Shown here piece by piece: positions 1 to 7,583 of a DNA stretch of 18,052 nucleotides. Within the stretch, counting starts at the first letter, position 1, and each line of letters begins with the position of its first letter. A model generated the notes under the pieces. It searched no databases. It worked only from the letters and a program-made list of their open reading frames with translations, and was not told the DNA's origin. A program made the position numbers and the translations under genes. The DNA comes from Mayfieldus profundus (GTDB lineage: Bacteria; Actinomycetota; Thermoleophilia; Solirubrobacterales; 70-9): the NCBI GenBank assembly GCA_038040325.1, contig JBBPIM010000038.1, forward strand, positions 1-18,052, read 5' to 3'.

Positions 1-136
1 GCGCGGGCGCGAGAAGCTCCACTTCCTGAACCCCGTCCCGATCCGGCTCGTCCACGACCGGTGGGTGAGCAAATACGCAGAGCCCTGGGCGGCAGCGCTG
101 ACCGGGCTCAAGAAGAGCATCGAGGAGGACAACTAA
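1..136 (+). CDS. ArsR-family transcriptional regulator, C-terminal end (partial)
   Basis: Only the last 44 codons are in the window, read in the frame ending with TAA at 134-136. The residues include REKLHFLNPVPI, then a conserved RW, then SKYAEPW and a helical, acidic end. This resembles the C-terminal part of small ArsR/winged-helix regulators that are commonly encoded directly before SRPBCC (AHSA1-like) genes. The HTH itself lies outside the window, so the family call rests on this tail and on the neighbour. The stop codon shares one base with the next ATG (TAATG), which indicates translational coupling. The usual role in such pairs is a repressor of its own operon; no ligand can be inferred here. 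Confidence 0.7.
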   Translation, partial: RGREKLHFLNPVPIRLVHDRWVSKYAEPWAAALTGLKKSIEEDN

Positions 137-606
137 TGGAGAAGGTCTACGAGATCTACATCAAGACGACGCCCGAGCGCCTCTGGGAGGCGATCACCGA
201 CGGCGAGTTGAGGAGCAAGTACAACTTCGGCGCCCGGGTCAGCTCGGACTGGACGCCCGGCTCCCGCTACGAGATGGGGCACCCGGCCGCCGGCGTGCAC
301 TTGGGTGAAGGGGAGAACCTCGAGGTCGACCCGCCGCGCCGGCTCGTTCAGACCATGGTGGCTCTCTGGAGTGATGAGGTGAAGGCCGAGGGGGCGTCGC
401 GGATCACCTGGGAGATCGAGCCGGTTGGCGATTCGTGCCGGTTGACCGTGACCCACGACGAGCTCCGCGAGGACGCCAACAACGAGCTCTACGGTGGCTG
501 GCCGATGATCCTCTCCGGCCTGAAGACGCTGCTCGAGACCGGGGAGACGCTCACAACGCCTGGCTCCCTGCGCTATTCGGAAGCATCGAGCGATCAGGCG
601 GCCTGA
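136..606 (+). CDS. SRPBCC (AHSA1-like) domain protein
   Basis: A 156-aa protein starting MEKVYEIYIKTTPERLWEAI, the usual opening of AHSA1-type START/SRPBCC proteins. The family features follow: the KYNFG region, the W-T-P-G-S-x-Y stretch, an E-V-D-P-P-R-R-L segment, an S-R-I-T-W-E-I-E strand and the C-terminal helix around GGWPMILSGLKTLLE. These proteins form a helix-grip fold with a hydrophobic pocket and have varied or unknown ligands. The open frame extends upstream, but the ATG at 136 is preferred because it overlaps the ArsR stop by one base and gives the family's normal N terminus. The two genes probably form one operon, which ends at a strong hairpin 16 bp past the stop. Confidence 0.88.
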   Translation: MEKVYEIYIKTTPERLWEAITDGELRSKYNFGARVSSDWTPGSRYEMGHPAAGVHLGEGENLEVDPPRRLVQTMVALWSDEVKAEGASRITWEIEPVGDSCRLTVTHDELREDANNELYGGWPMILSGLKTLLETGETLTTPGSLRYSEASSDQAA

Positions 607-622
607 GACCCTGACCGACCGT

Positions 623-657
623 GCCGAGGCGCCGCTGCATCTCGGCGGCGCCTCGGC
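623..657 (+). terminator. Strong hairpin after the ArsR-SRPBCC operon
   Basis: GCCGAGGCGCCGC at 623-635 and GCGGCGCCTCGGC at 645-657 form a perfect 13-bp stem with a 9-nt loop, beginning 16 bp after the SRPBCC stop. No T-tract follows. It is therefore a terminator-like hairpin, possibly Rho-assisted or of the U-less type proposed for high-GC actinobacteria, rather than a classical intrinsic terminator. Confidence 0.6.
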
Positions 658-717
658 GCGAGTCGCAATCCGTAGGAAGCTCAGCGGGGCGATGCTGAAC
701 GGGGCGGTAAACGCCTA

Positions 718-754
718 AGGGGCAGAATCGAACTGCCGACACCGCGATTTTCAG
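718..754 (-). repeat. 37-bp direct repeat: fragment of tRNA-Phe, att-like remnant
   Basis: These 37 bases are identical, in the same orientation, to 3748-3784 inside the intact tRNA-Phe(GAA) gene, at an offset of 3,030 bp. In tRNA numbering they cover nucleotides 32-68, from the anticodon loop through the T arm into the acceptor stem. Identity stops abruptly on both sides: 717 A versus 3747 G, and 755 G versus 3785 T. No 5' half is present, so this is not a functional tRNA. The geometry is that of the far attachment site left by an element that integrated into the 3' half of the tRNA. Confidence 0.85.
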
Positions 755-1061
755 GGACGCGGCGGTGGGTCTGTCCGTCGCGCGAAGTCCCTGCAAATAC
801 CGGTGATCGTCCCACTCGGCTGACCGCACCGCATATCGGTACACGCGAACGGGCGGGCCGGGACACCGGCTTTGATCCCGAAACCGAGGGCGTCCTTCCC
901 ATCACAGCCCACCACGTTATCCACGCGGAGCGTGAACGCGAACCGGGAGGGCCGATCGGTGGCCCTGATATCCATACATCGGTGGCGGCGCGTGCGTGCT
1001 CAGTGATCATGCCGGGGGAGGACGCTTGCGAGGCGCCCGCAACACACGGAAGCAGGGACGA
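755..1061. other. Left flank of the putative island, no convincing gene
   Basis: The stretch between the tRNA fragment and the next gene holds no recognised gene. One minus-strand frame (975 down to 751) would give a 74-aa, cysteine-containing product whose stop codon lies inside the 37-bp repeat. It has no recognisable domain and no clear ribosome binding site, so it is not called. The stretch presumably also carries the promoter of the large gene that follows; no confident -10/-35 pair was found. No integrase or excisionase is visible. Confidence 0.5.
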
Positions 1062-3515
1062 GTGACGGGCGTGACTGCTGCCCGCGATCGGGCGGCCAGG
1101 GCGATGCAAGCGTTCAGCGCATCCGTCTCCGCGCAGCTCCGCGAGCTCGGCGAGCGCGCCCGTGGCGAAACGCCAAGGCGCCGGATTGCGTGGGGCGCGA
1201 TCGCGGCGGCGCTGGTCCTCCTACCCGTGGCGTTCAACGTGGCTCGCGAGTCCAGCTTCACCGCTTCGGTCGAGATCTTCCCCCGGGCGGCTCCCCCGTA
1301 TGGGGCGATCAGCGATCCCGGCTACTACCGCTCGTTCGTCACGGACGCGGCGCTCCAGCAGGAGATGCAGCGCAACGCCGGCGCCGGCATCCACGAATAT
1401 CACGCTGCGACGTTCCGGCCCACGCCGCAGGGCACGGTCTTGCTCGGGGTCTCCTCGGACGACCGGGCGCGGGCGCAGCAATTGGTGAACGCTCTCGCGC
1501 CCCAGATCATGGGCGCGTCCGGGCGGCAGCTGGAGAGACAAATCGCCGAGGAGGCCGCGGTCTTGCGGGCCCGGATTCGCTACCAGCGCCTGCAACCGGA
1601 CGACCGGCGGGCGCTCGGCGGGAGGCTTCGTCAGATCGAGCGGCTTGACCCGATTGTTTCCGACCGCGCCGTGCTCGGCGCTGCCGCGCGCGAGCCGCGG
1701 CTCGAACGCCTGGCCGACCGTGTGGCCGACGCGATGCCGGGAGGGCTTCCGGATCGCCCCAACCCCATGTCGGCAGGCCTGGCCGGGCTGCTGCTCTTCG
1801 TCACGCTGTGGACGATCGGCCTCGTGCGGGTCCCACCCGCAGCGGCGCCCGCCATGACCCCGCAAGGAGCGCGGCCGCGACGAGCCGCGCGTGCTTCCCG
1901 GTCGGTGGCCCTCCCTCGTGGCGCTCCCGCAGCGATCCTCGCCACGGCGGCGATCGCGTTCGTGGCGATCATCATGGTCCTGGGCCGCGACCTGGAAACG
2001 TTCCGTCTGGACGAGTGGACGATCATCGCCGACCGCCAGGGCAGCTCGTTCGACGACTTCGTCCGCCCCCACAACGAGCACCTGTCCCTCTTGCCCGTGG
2101 CGGTCTTCAAGGGACTGTTCGCAACCGTTGGGATGGAGCCCTACTGGCCTTATCGCCTCGCCGTAGCCGTGCTTTCGGTCCTCATCGGGGTCCTCGTCTA
2201 CCTCTACGCGCGGCCGCGGCTGGGGCGCGGTTGGGCCCTGGCGCCCGCGTTGCTGTCGATGCTGATCGGTCAGGGCGCCTACGACATCATCTGGCCCTTC
2301 CAGATCGGGTTCGACCTCTCGGTGGCCTGCGGCGTCGGCGTGTTGCTGTGCTTCGACCGGCCCGGCACGCGCTCGGACCTGATCGCGGGCGCGCTAGTGC
2401 TCTTCGCGCTCCTCAGCTCGTCGATCGGCATCGCCGTGGCGGTGGCGGCGGCGGTCGAAGTGATCGCGTCGCCTGGACAGCGGCGGGCGCGGGCGCTGCG
2501 CATCCTGGCCTTGCCGGTCCTGGCCTACGTCGCGTGGTGGCTTCACTACCGGCCGGAGAGTGCCGACGAAGCCGCCGGGCTGGTCGAGGCGCTCCGCTTG
2601 CTCGTCGACGTGAGTGGGGCCGCCGTCGCAGGGCTCTTCGGCACACCGATCTCGCTGCACCGCCTACTCGCGGTCACGCTGGCCGTCGCCGTCGTCGTCG
2701 GGATCGCGAGCCGCCGGGGCGGGAGACGTCGGCTCCTGGTGGCCTGTTCGCTGCCCGGGGCCTACTGGGTGCTCCTCGTCCTCGGCCGTGGGTCGACGGG
2801 GGCCCAGCTGCTCGACAGCCGCTACATCCTCCCGGGCTCCGTCTTCGTGGCCTGCATGCTGAGCGAGCTCCTCCGCGGCTCGACCGCCCGCGCGCGGCCC
2901 TGGATGGCCGGGCTCGTGGCGCTGGGCGTGCTCTTGTCCACCGTCAACCACGTGCGCTATGTGCGCGACACGGCGAACCTCGAGGTGGAGGCGCGCGCCG
3001 AGGTCGTGCGGGCCCGGGTCGCCGCGCTCTCCCTCGCCGGCCAGGCCGGACCGATCGATCGCGGAGCGCAGCTGGACCCCGCGACGTTTCCGGTGAGCTC
3101 GCCGGCGAGGCTCTTCGAGGCCTTCGATCGCCTTGGCGATCCGGTCTCCGAGCCCGATGAGACGATCGCCGCGTCGTCGGCCGCGGCTCGGGCAGCAGCA
3201 GACACGACCTACGTGACGGCGAGGGGCCTGCGGGCGCTGCCCGGCGGGTCGCCGCCGTTTGGGACGAGCTGTCGCACGCTGGCCGGCCCGTCGGCCGAGG
3301 TCCTCGTGCCCGCTCGGGGTCTCGCCCTGCGGGGGTCGGGCAGGGGTCCCGTGTCCGTCGCCGTTCGCCGCTGGGGTGCGACCTCGATCCCGGCGGGGGA
3401 CGTGCCGGGCAGGAGCTGGGTGCGCTTGATCCCGGGCCGCGACGCGGCGCAAACCCCCGTGCGGGCGCGCGTCGACGGCTTCGACGTTCGCGTGTGCCCG
3501 CTCCCGGGGAGCTGA
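1062..3515 (+). CDS. Large membrane protein: Wzz-like N-terminal part joined to a GT-C-like polytopic part
   Basis: About 817 aa from the GTG at 1062, which has AGGGA just upstream. GTG 996 and GTG 1071 are alternative starts. Residues 1-41 are basic and cytoplasmic. TM1 (about 42-60) is followed by FTASVEIFPR and a helical, charged extracytoplasmic stretch to about 230, then TM2 (about 237-255). This two-TM bracket with a helical middle resembles chain-length determinant (Wzz) proteins. After a basic linker, a polytopic part starts near 290. Its first outer loop carries FRLDEW (D317, E318) and RPHNEH (about 335-340), resembling the acidic first-loop motif of GT-C lipid-sugar-dependent glycosyltransferases. 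Many further TM helices follow, then an extracytoplasmic C-terminal domain of about 130 aa that looks beta-rich. A role in surface polysaccharide assembly is inferred; substrate unknown. It is the only intact gene between the tRNA-Phe repeats. Confidence 0.72.
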   Translation: MTGVTAARDRAARAMQAFSASVSAQLRELGERARGETPRRRIAWGAIAAALVLLPVAFNVARESSFTASVEIFPRAAPPYGAISDPGYYRSFVTDAALQQEMQRNAGAGIHEYHAATFRPTPQGTVLLGVSSDDRARAQQLVNALAPQIMGASGRQLERQIAEEAAVLRARIRYQRLQPDDRRALGGRLRQIERLDPIVSDRAVLGAAAREPRLERLADRVADAMPGGLPDRPNPMSAGLAGLLLFVTLWTIGLVRVPPAAAPAMTPQGARPRRAARASRSVALPRGAPAAILATAAIAFVAIIMVLGRDLETFRLDEWTIIADRQGSSFDDFVRPHNEHLSLLPVAVFKGLFATVGMEPYWPYRLAVAVLSVLIGVLVYLYARPRLGRGWALAPALLSMLIGQGAYDIIWPFQIGFDLSVACGVGVLLCFDRPGTRSDLIAGALVLFALLSSSIGIAVAVAAAVEVIASPGQRRARALRILALPVLAYVAWWLHYRPESADEAAGLVEALRLLVDVSGAAVAGLFGTPISLHRLLAVTLAVAVVVGIASRRGGRRRLLVACSLPGAYWVLLVLGRGSTGAQLLDSRYILPGSVFVACMLSELLRGSTARARPWMAGLVALGVLLSTVNHVRYVRDTANLEVEARAEVVRARVAALSLAGQAGPIDRGAQLDPATFPVSSPARLFEAFDRLGDPVSEPDETIAASSAAARAAADTTYVTARGLRALPGGSPPFGTSCRTLAGPSAEVLVPARGLALRGSGRGPVSVAVRRWGATSIPAGDVPGRSWVRLIPGRDAAQTPVRARVDGFDVRVCPLPGS

Positions 3516-3544
3516 GTTGTCGCGTCGGCCGGGCTCGCGGTGCG

Positions 3545-3650
3545 ACCTGCTCCCTGAAGGCGTCCGCGCGGACCGCCAGCGCCGCGCCCTTCACCCAGTC
3601 CCGTCTCGATCGGATGGTCGTGCGACCAGAACTGGGGAAGCTGGTGGCTC
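3545..3650 (-). pseudogene. Frameshifted fragment resembling a family 2 glycosyltransferase
   Basis: On the minus strand, one frame reads QFWSHDHPIET and the next reads DWVKGAALAVRADAF. Deleting one G from the GGG run near 3600 joins them into a single phrase. That phrase resembles the conserved acceptor-side segment of GT2 enzymes (a D-W-x-x-G-A-x-L-x-x-R-R-x-A-F pattern). No GGFDE-like continuation follows, and neither side extends to a full domain. I read it as a decayed GT2 gene stub left next to the tRNA and facing the large membrane gene. The call rests on motif resemblance only. Confidence 0.45.
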
Positions 3651-3742
3651 CGGTGCGCACCCGTGTTGCCCTTTCTGTAGCCGGGTGCCTCGTCAGCAAC
3701 CAGCCAAGTGGCGATTTCCCTTGGTAGAGGGATTTCGGAGAG

Positions 3743-3815
3743 TGGCGAGGGGCAGAATCGAACTGCCGACACCGCGATTTTCAGTCGCGTGCTCTACCAA
3801 CTGAGCTACCTCGCC
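3743..3815 (-). tRNA. tRNA-Phe (anticodon GAA)
   Basis: The minus strand folds as a perfect 73-nt cloverleaf. The acceptor is GGCGAGG/CCTCGCC with discriminator A. The D arm is GCTC-AGTTGGTA-GAGC, the anticodon arm CGCGA-CTGAAAA-TCGCG and the T arm GGCAG-TTCGATT-CTGCC. U33 is followed by GAA, so it decodes UUC/UUU as phenylalanine. The 3' CCA is not encoded. Its 3' half is duplicated at 718-754, so it is the likely integration target of the segment to its left. Its own promoter probably overlaps that of the divergent GH15-like gene. Confidence 0.97.
3748..3784 (-). repeat. 37-bp direct repeat inside tRNA-Phe (att-like, tRNA-proximal copy)
   Basis: Partner copy of the repeat at 718-754. It lies within the intact tRNA, spanning nucleotides 32-68. 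The intervening DNA sits on the 3' side of the tRNA, as expected if an element integrated into the tRNA 3' half and restored it. Confidence 0.85.
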
Positions 3816-3832
3816 GAGGTGTGCGGAGGAGA

Positions 3833-3842
3833 AGGTTAGCCT
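3833..3842. promoter_or_regulatory. Overlapping divergent -10 elements for the GH15-like gene (+) and tRNA-Phe (-)
   Basis: On the plus strand TAGCCT (3837-3842) ends 6 nt before the GTG at 3849, predicting a leaderless mRNA. On the minus strand TAACCT (3838 down to 3833) lies 17 nt before the tRNA 5' end, predicting a short tRNA leader. The two hexamers share the central TA. A purine-rich GGAGGAGAAGG lies at 3825-3835, but it is 13 nt from the GTG, rather far for a ribosome binding site. Both -10 calls are pattern-based. Confidence 0.5.
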
Positions 3843-3848
3843 GGACCG

Positions 3849-5552
3849 GTGGGCAGGATTTTCCCCGTTTTGGCTCTGCTCGGGGTGGCGGTCGCCGCCG
3901 CCGCGCTCCTCTCCGGAGGCTCGGGCGCCGATCCCAGCACGCCGCCGGCCGCGCCGGGCCAGCCGCGGCCGTTCCTCGGCACCGCGGTTGTCGGCAGCGG
4001 CGGGTTGGCCGCCGCTGTGGACGCCTACGGAAACCTTGTCGACCTGCGCCTGCCAGGGCCGGCCGGCGAGGCCCAGATCTCGAACTCATTCGAGCGGCAG
4101 GCCGCCGGGACTGTCCCCCCCGACACCGGAATCGTTGCTGCCGCCTCGGCCGGGCGGCACGAGCCGCTGCCGCTGTGGCGCGGGAAACATCAGCGCCAGC
4201 GGTACCTGGCGGGCACCAACGTGGTGCGGACGACTGCGCGGGTGGCCGGAGCGTGGGTTCGAATCGAGGACGCGGCGGGCTTTCCGAAGCCCGAGCTGTC
4301 GCGCCGTTTCGCCGTGCTCGGGTCGCCCGGCCAGACCGTGCGGCTGCGCCTCGGCGTCAACCTCGACCTGGCCGGAGACGTCGCCGGCGACCTGCTGCGA
4401 TCCGCCCCGGCCGGCTTCGCCCAGCGCGACGGGGAACGAGAGGTGCGCTGCGCCTCCTCCCCGCCGCCCCGCCGCATCTCGCTGGAGCACGGCGACGATT
4501 CCTCGGCCACCCTCGGGTGGCGCGGCGGAGGGTTGCTGCGCGTGGACGTCACCTGCTCGTTCGCCGGCCCGCCGGCGGCGGCAGCGCCGCTGGCTCGCCG
4601 CGCCGTGGGCGCGGATCGCCGCTGGCTCGCCCAGGCGCTTCCCTTGGGCGCCGAAGCGCCCGCCTGGGCGAGGCGGATGTACGCCCGGTCCCTGCTGGTC
4701 CTGCGGGGGCTGGCGGACCGTCGCAGCGGCGCGATCGCCGCCGGCGCACGCGACGGCTGGGCCTTCGTCTGGCCGCGCGACGCAGGGGCCGCGGTGCTGG
4801 CGCTGGCCGCTTCTGGCTACAGGCACGAGGCCCGGCGCGCCGCCCGCTTCCTGGCCGACCTCGACCTCGGCTCCGGGGCCCGCTTTCGCGGCGACGGCTC
4901 GGCGGTCACGGACGACCGCGCGCTTCCGGGGGATTCGGCGGGCTGGGTGCGCGTCGCCGCGCAAGCCGCAGGGATAGAGCGCAGCCTTCCGCAGCCCAGC
5001 CCGTGGGCGAGACGCGGCGACTATGGCGAGCGCGAGGGCGACTCCGGCGACTACCTGGCCAACGCAATCGCCGCAGGCGTCCCAGCCGCCCGGATTCGCC
5101 GGCTGTTCGCCACCGACCGCGGGCTGGTGCGGATCGCCCACGACCCCGACTCGACGCTCGACTCGGCGGCGGCCTGGGCGGTGCGCCCGTTCGCGCGGCC
5201 GCCTCTGTTCGGCGAGGTGCGCAGGACGCTGGAGGGGCTCATCGATCCCCGCGACCGCTACGGCGTCGTGCCGTCCGAGGACTGGCCCTACGAGGAGGCA
5301 TGGACCGCGCCCACCGCGTGGAGCGCCTGGACCTTCGCGGCGCTGGCCGACCGAGGCGAGGCGCTGCGCCTGACGCGGATGCTGCGCCGGGCATCGACCC
5401 GGGCTGGGACGCTGCCCGAACGGGCGAGCGCCGACAGCGGCCTACCGCGCTCGACGACACCGCTGGTCTGGTCGCACGCCTTCGCTGTGCTGACCCTGCG
5501 GGAGCTCTATCCCCGGCGCGGCGGCGCGATGCGGCAAGCTGTCGGGAGATGA
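3849..5552 (+). CDS. GH15-like glycoside hydrolase (glucoamylase family), exported
   Basis: A 567-aa protein. GTG 3849 is the first possible start because an in-frame TAG lies at 3837-3839. Residues 5-22 are a hydrophobic export or anchor segment, followed by a Pro/Gly-rich linker, a beta-rich N-terminal domain and an alpha/alpha-barrel domain from about 260. The GH15-like signatures are WPRDA near 308-312, YEEAW with E482/E483 (general-acid position) and LPERAS with E524 (general-base position), followed by PLVWSHAF. These fit inverting exo-acting alpha-glucosidases such as glucoamylase, trehalase or dextran glucosidase. The exact substrate cannot be read from the sequence. It acts outside the membrane by prediction. 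Its stop overlaps the next gene's start (ATGA), so the two are translationally coupled. Confidence 0.82.
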   Translation: MGRIFPVLALLGVAVAAAALLSGGSGADPSTPPAAPGQPRPFLGTAVVGSGGLAAAVDAYGNLVDLRLPGPAGEAQISNSFERQAAGTVPPDTGIVAAASAGRHEPLPLWRGKHQRQRYLAGTNVVRTTARVAGAWVRIEDAAGFPKPELSRRFAVLGSPGQTVRLRLGVNLDLAGDVAGDLLRSAPAGFAQRDGEREVRCASSPPPRRISLEHGDDSSATLGWRGGGLLRVDVTCSFAGPPAAAAPLARRAVGADRRWLAQALPLGAEAPAWARRMYARSLLVLRGLADRRSGAIAAGARDGWAFVWPRDAGAAVLALAASGYRHEARRAARFLADLDLGSGARFRGDGSAVTDDRALPGDSAGWVRVAAQAAGIERSLPQPSPWARRGDYGEREGDSGDYLANAIAAGVPAARIRRLFATDRGLVRIAHDPDSTLDSAAAWAVRPFARPPLFGEVRRTLEGLIDPRDRYGVVPSEDWPYEEAWTAPTAWSAWTFAALADRGEALRLTRMLRRASTRAGTLPERASADSGLPRSTTPLVWSHAFAVLTLRELYPRRGGAMRQAVGR

Positions 5553-6580
5553 GGAGTCTCGGTCGCCTTGCCGTCGCGCTGCTCTTCGCCGCGACCCTCG
5601 CGGGGTCGTCGGCCCTGACCGGCTGCGGGGAGAGCGACGGGCCCAAGCGCGCCGTCGACGCCCACACCGAGGCGCTGCGCTTCTACGGAGTGGACACGCC
5701 CGTGGTGGCTCTGCTCGGGAACCGCCCGGCAGCCGACCTCGCATCGCTTGAGCGCGCGGCCACCGGGCTTCCCGCCTGGTACCGGCTCAGCAATTCGATT
5801 CTCGACCCGCTACGCGCGGCCGGCATCGACTACGGCGAGCTGCAACGGCTGATGCGGCCGCAGGACCAGATCGAAGGCGTTCGCGCCGCCGCCCTCGCCG
5901 TCGGGATCCCGACCGCCGGCCCGCTCGACCCCAGCCGCTCTCTGGTCGTGCTGGCAAGCGATCAGACCGAGCTGCTCGATCACTTGCTCCGGCTGTCCGA
6001 GGACGAGGGACGCCTGAGGGCCACGGGAAGGCTCGACGAGGCGCGGCTCTACGCGAACGAGGACGCGGCCTACGCCGCCCGCGACGGCGTTCTGGTCTCC
6101 ACCCCCTCCCTGGCAGGTGTGCGCGCCGCGCTGCAGCGGCGCGACGGCGACAGCGACCTGCAGCTCGACGAGGGTGTGGTCAACGACCTGCTCGGCGATC
6201 TCCGAACAGAAGGGCCCCTGGAGATCTATGCCAACCTCGACAGGGTGATCGAAGCCGATCCGGCGGCGCGCGAGCTGGCGGCGCTCACTCCCTGGGTGGA
6301 GGCACTCGGACAGGCCGGGGCGTCGGCCAGTCCGGTGGACGGGAAGCTTCGAGTCGAAGTTCTCGCGACGACTCGGGAGGAGCTCCAGCCGGGTGATCTA
6401 CCCGCTGGCGATGTCCCGACCAGCTTCACCCTCGCCGCCGACGACGTCGACTCGATCCTGCAGGCGCGGGCCGGCAGCCCCGACACGCTTCGGCACCTGC
6501 TGCTCGGAGTAGCGCCGGTGAGCGGCGAGGCGACGGCCGGCCAGGACGAGATTCACGCCGAGGCGTTGCTTTCTCCCTAG
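5549..6580 (+). CDS. Putative lipoprotein, DUF3352-like, unknown function
   Basis: A 343-aa protein with a clear type II signal peptide: MRSLGR, a hydrophobic core, then the lipobox LTGC with C26 as the predicted lipidated residue. The mature part is soluble and alternates helical and strand-like segments, including LEIYANLDRVIEADP and GKLRVEVLATT. These are reminiscent of actinobacterial DUF3352-type surface proteins, but that likeness is tentative. ATG 5549 overlaps the GH15-like gene's TGA by four bases, so the two proteins are probably made together and may work together at the cell surface. It converges on the aldo/keto reductase gene with only 10 bp between stops and no clear terminator. 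Confidence 0.8.
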   Translation: MRSLGRLAVALLFAATLAGSSALTGCGESDGPKRAVDAHTEALRFYGVDTPVVALLGNRPAADLASLERAATGLPAWYRLSNSILDPLRAAGIDYGELQRLMRPQDQIEGVRAAALAVGIPTAGPLDPSRSLVVLASDQTELLDHLLRLSEDEGRLRATGRLDEARLYANEDAAYAARDGVLVSTPSLAGVRAALQRRDGDSDLQLDEGVVNDLLGDLRTEGPLEIYANLDRVIEADPAARELAALTPWVEALGQAGASASPVDGKLRVEVLATTREELQPGDLPAGDVPTSFTLAADDVDSILQARAGSPDTLRHLLLGVAPVSGEATAGQDEIHAEALLSP

Positions 6581-6590
6581 TCCCGCCGCC

Positions 6591-7583
6591 TCAGCGGTTC
6601 TGCCGCGACATGTCCGGGTAGCGCTCCCCCACCGCCCCCCCGGCCGGCACGGCCTCATCGAGGTGGCGCCGGTCGTCGTCGCTCAACTCGACCTCCGCTG
6701 CGGCAACATTCTCCTCCAGGTACTTGCGGTGCTTCGTGCCGGGGATCGGGACGACGTCGTCGCCCTGGGTGTGGACCCAGGCGAGCGCGAGCTGCGCCGG
6801 CGTCATGCCCTTGTCGCGCGCCAGCGCGTCGATCCGCTCGACGATGCCGATGTTGCGTTCCAGGTTGTCGCCCTCGAAACGGGGGGTGAAGCGGCGGTAG
6901 TCGTGCTCGGACAGCTCCTCGACCGAGCGGATCGTCCCGGTCAGAAAGCCGCGCCCGAGCGGGCTGTAGGCGACGAAGCCGATCCCGAGCTCGCGCACCG
7001 TGCCGAGGATCTCGCCCTCCGGCTCGCGCGACCACAGCGAGTATTCGGTCTGAAGCGCGGTGATCGGGTGCGCGGCGTGGGCGCGGCGGATCGTCTCCGG
7101 CGCCGCCTCGGAGAGCCCGATGCAGCGGACCTTTCCCTCCGCGACAAGCTCGCCCATGGCCCCAACCGTCTCCTCGATCGGAGTCTCGGTGTCGACGCGG
7201 TGCTGGTAGAAGAGGTCGATGTGGTCGAGCCCGAGGCGCCGCAGCGAGGCCTCGCAGGCCTCACGCACGTATTCGGGCCGTCCGTCGATCCAGGTCTTCT
7301 GGCGGGGATAGGTGCCCTCGTCGCTGCGCACGATTCCGAACTTGGTGGCGACCACCGCCTGGTCGCGGCGGTCCGCGAGCGCGCGGCCGACCAGCTCCTC
7401 GTTGGTGTGCGGGCCGTAGATGTCGGCGGTGTCAAAGATTGTGACCCCGAGCTCCAGCGCGCGGTGAATCGTTGCGATCGACTCGGCGTCGTCGCCCTCG
7501 CCGTAGAACTCGGACATCCCCATGCAGCCGAGTCCCTGCATCGAGACGGTGAGCCCCTGGCTTCCCAGCTCGACCTGCTTCAT
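6591..7583 (-). CDS. Aldo/keto reductase
   Basis: A 330-aa protein of normal family length, starting MKQVELGSQGLTVSMQGLGC. The NAD(P)H-dependent AKR tetrad is visible as D51 (FDTADIYGPH), Y56, K81 (VVATKFG) and H128 (FYQHRVD). YSPLGRGFLTG and a C-terminal P-I-P-G-T-K cofactor-binding segment are also present. It resembles the AKR13/YajO-type group. Substrates are aldehydes or ketones; the physiological one is unknown. The frame is open further upstream, but ATG 7583 gives the canonical N terminus and overlaps the LOG-family stop by four bases (ATGA), so it is the last gene of the minus-strand operon. Confidence 0.93.
   Translation of the reverse strand: MKQVELGSQGLTVSMQGLGCMGMSEFYGEGDDAESIATIHRALELGVTIFDTADIYGPHTNEELVGRALADRRDQAVVATKFGIVRSDEGTYPRQKTWIDGRPEYVREACEASLRRLGLDHIDLFYQHRVDTETPIEETVGAMGELVAEGKVRCIGLSEAAPETIRRAHAAHPITALQTEYSLWSREPEGEILGTVRELGIGFVAYSPLGRGFLTGTIRSVEELSEHDYRRFTPRFEGDNLERNIGIVERIDALARDKGMTPAQLALAWVHTQGDDVVPIPGTKHRKYLEENVAAAEVELSDDDRRHLDEAVPAGGAVGERYPDMSRQNR

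Noticed and set aside
718..754. Treating this copy as a second tRNA-Phe gene.
   Set aside because: The 5' half and the last acceptor bases are missing, so it cannot fold into a tRNA.
751..975. A 74-aa minus-strand ORF in the island's left flank that stops inside the tRNA-derived repeat.
   Set aside because: No recognisable domain and no ribosome binding site. Its end is set by the tRNA fragment. Kept only as a note because it could be a gene remnant.
3821..5548. A long open frame upstream of, and in frame with, the lipoprotein.
   Set aside because: The first 576 codons are Arg-rich shadow of the GH15-like gene. The lipoprotein signal peptide and lipobox begin at ATG 5549.
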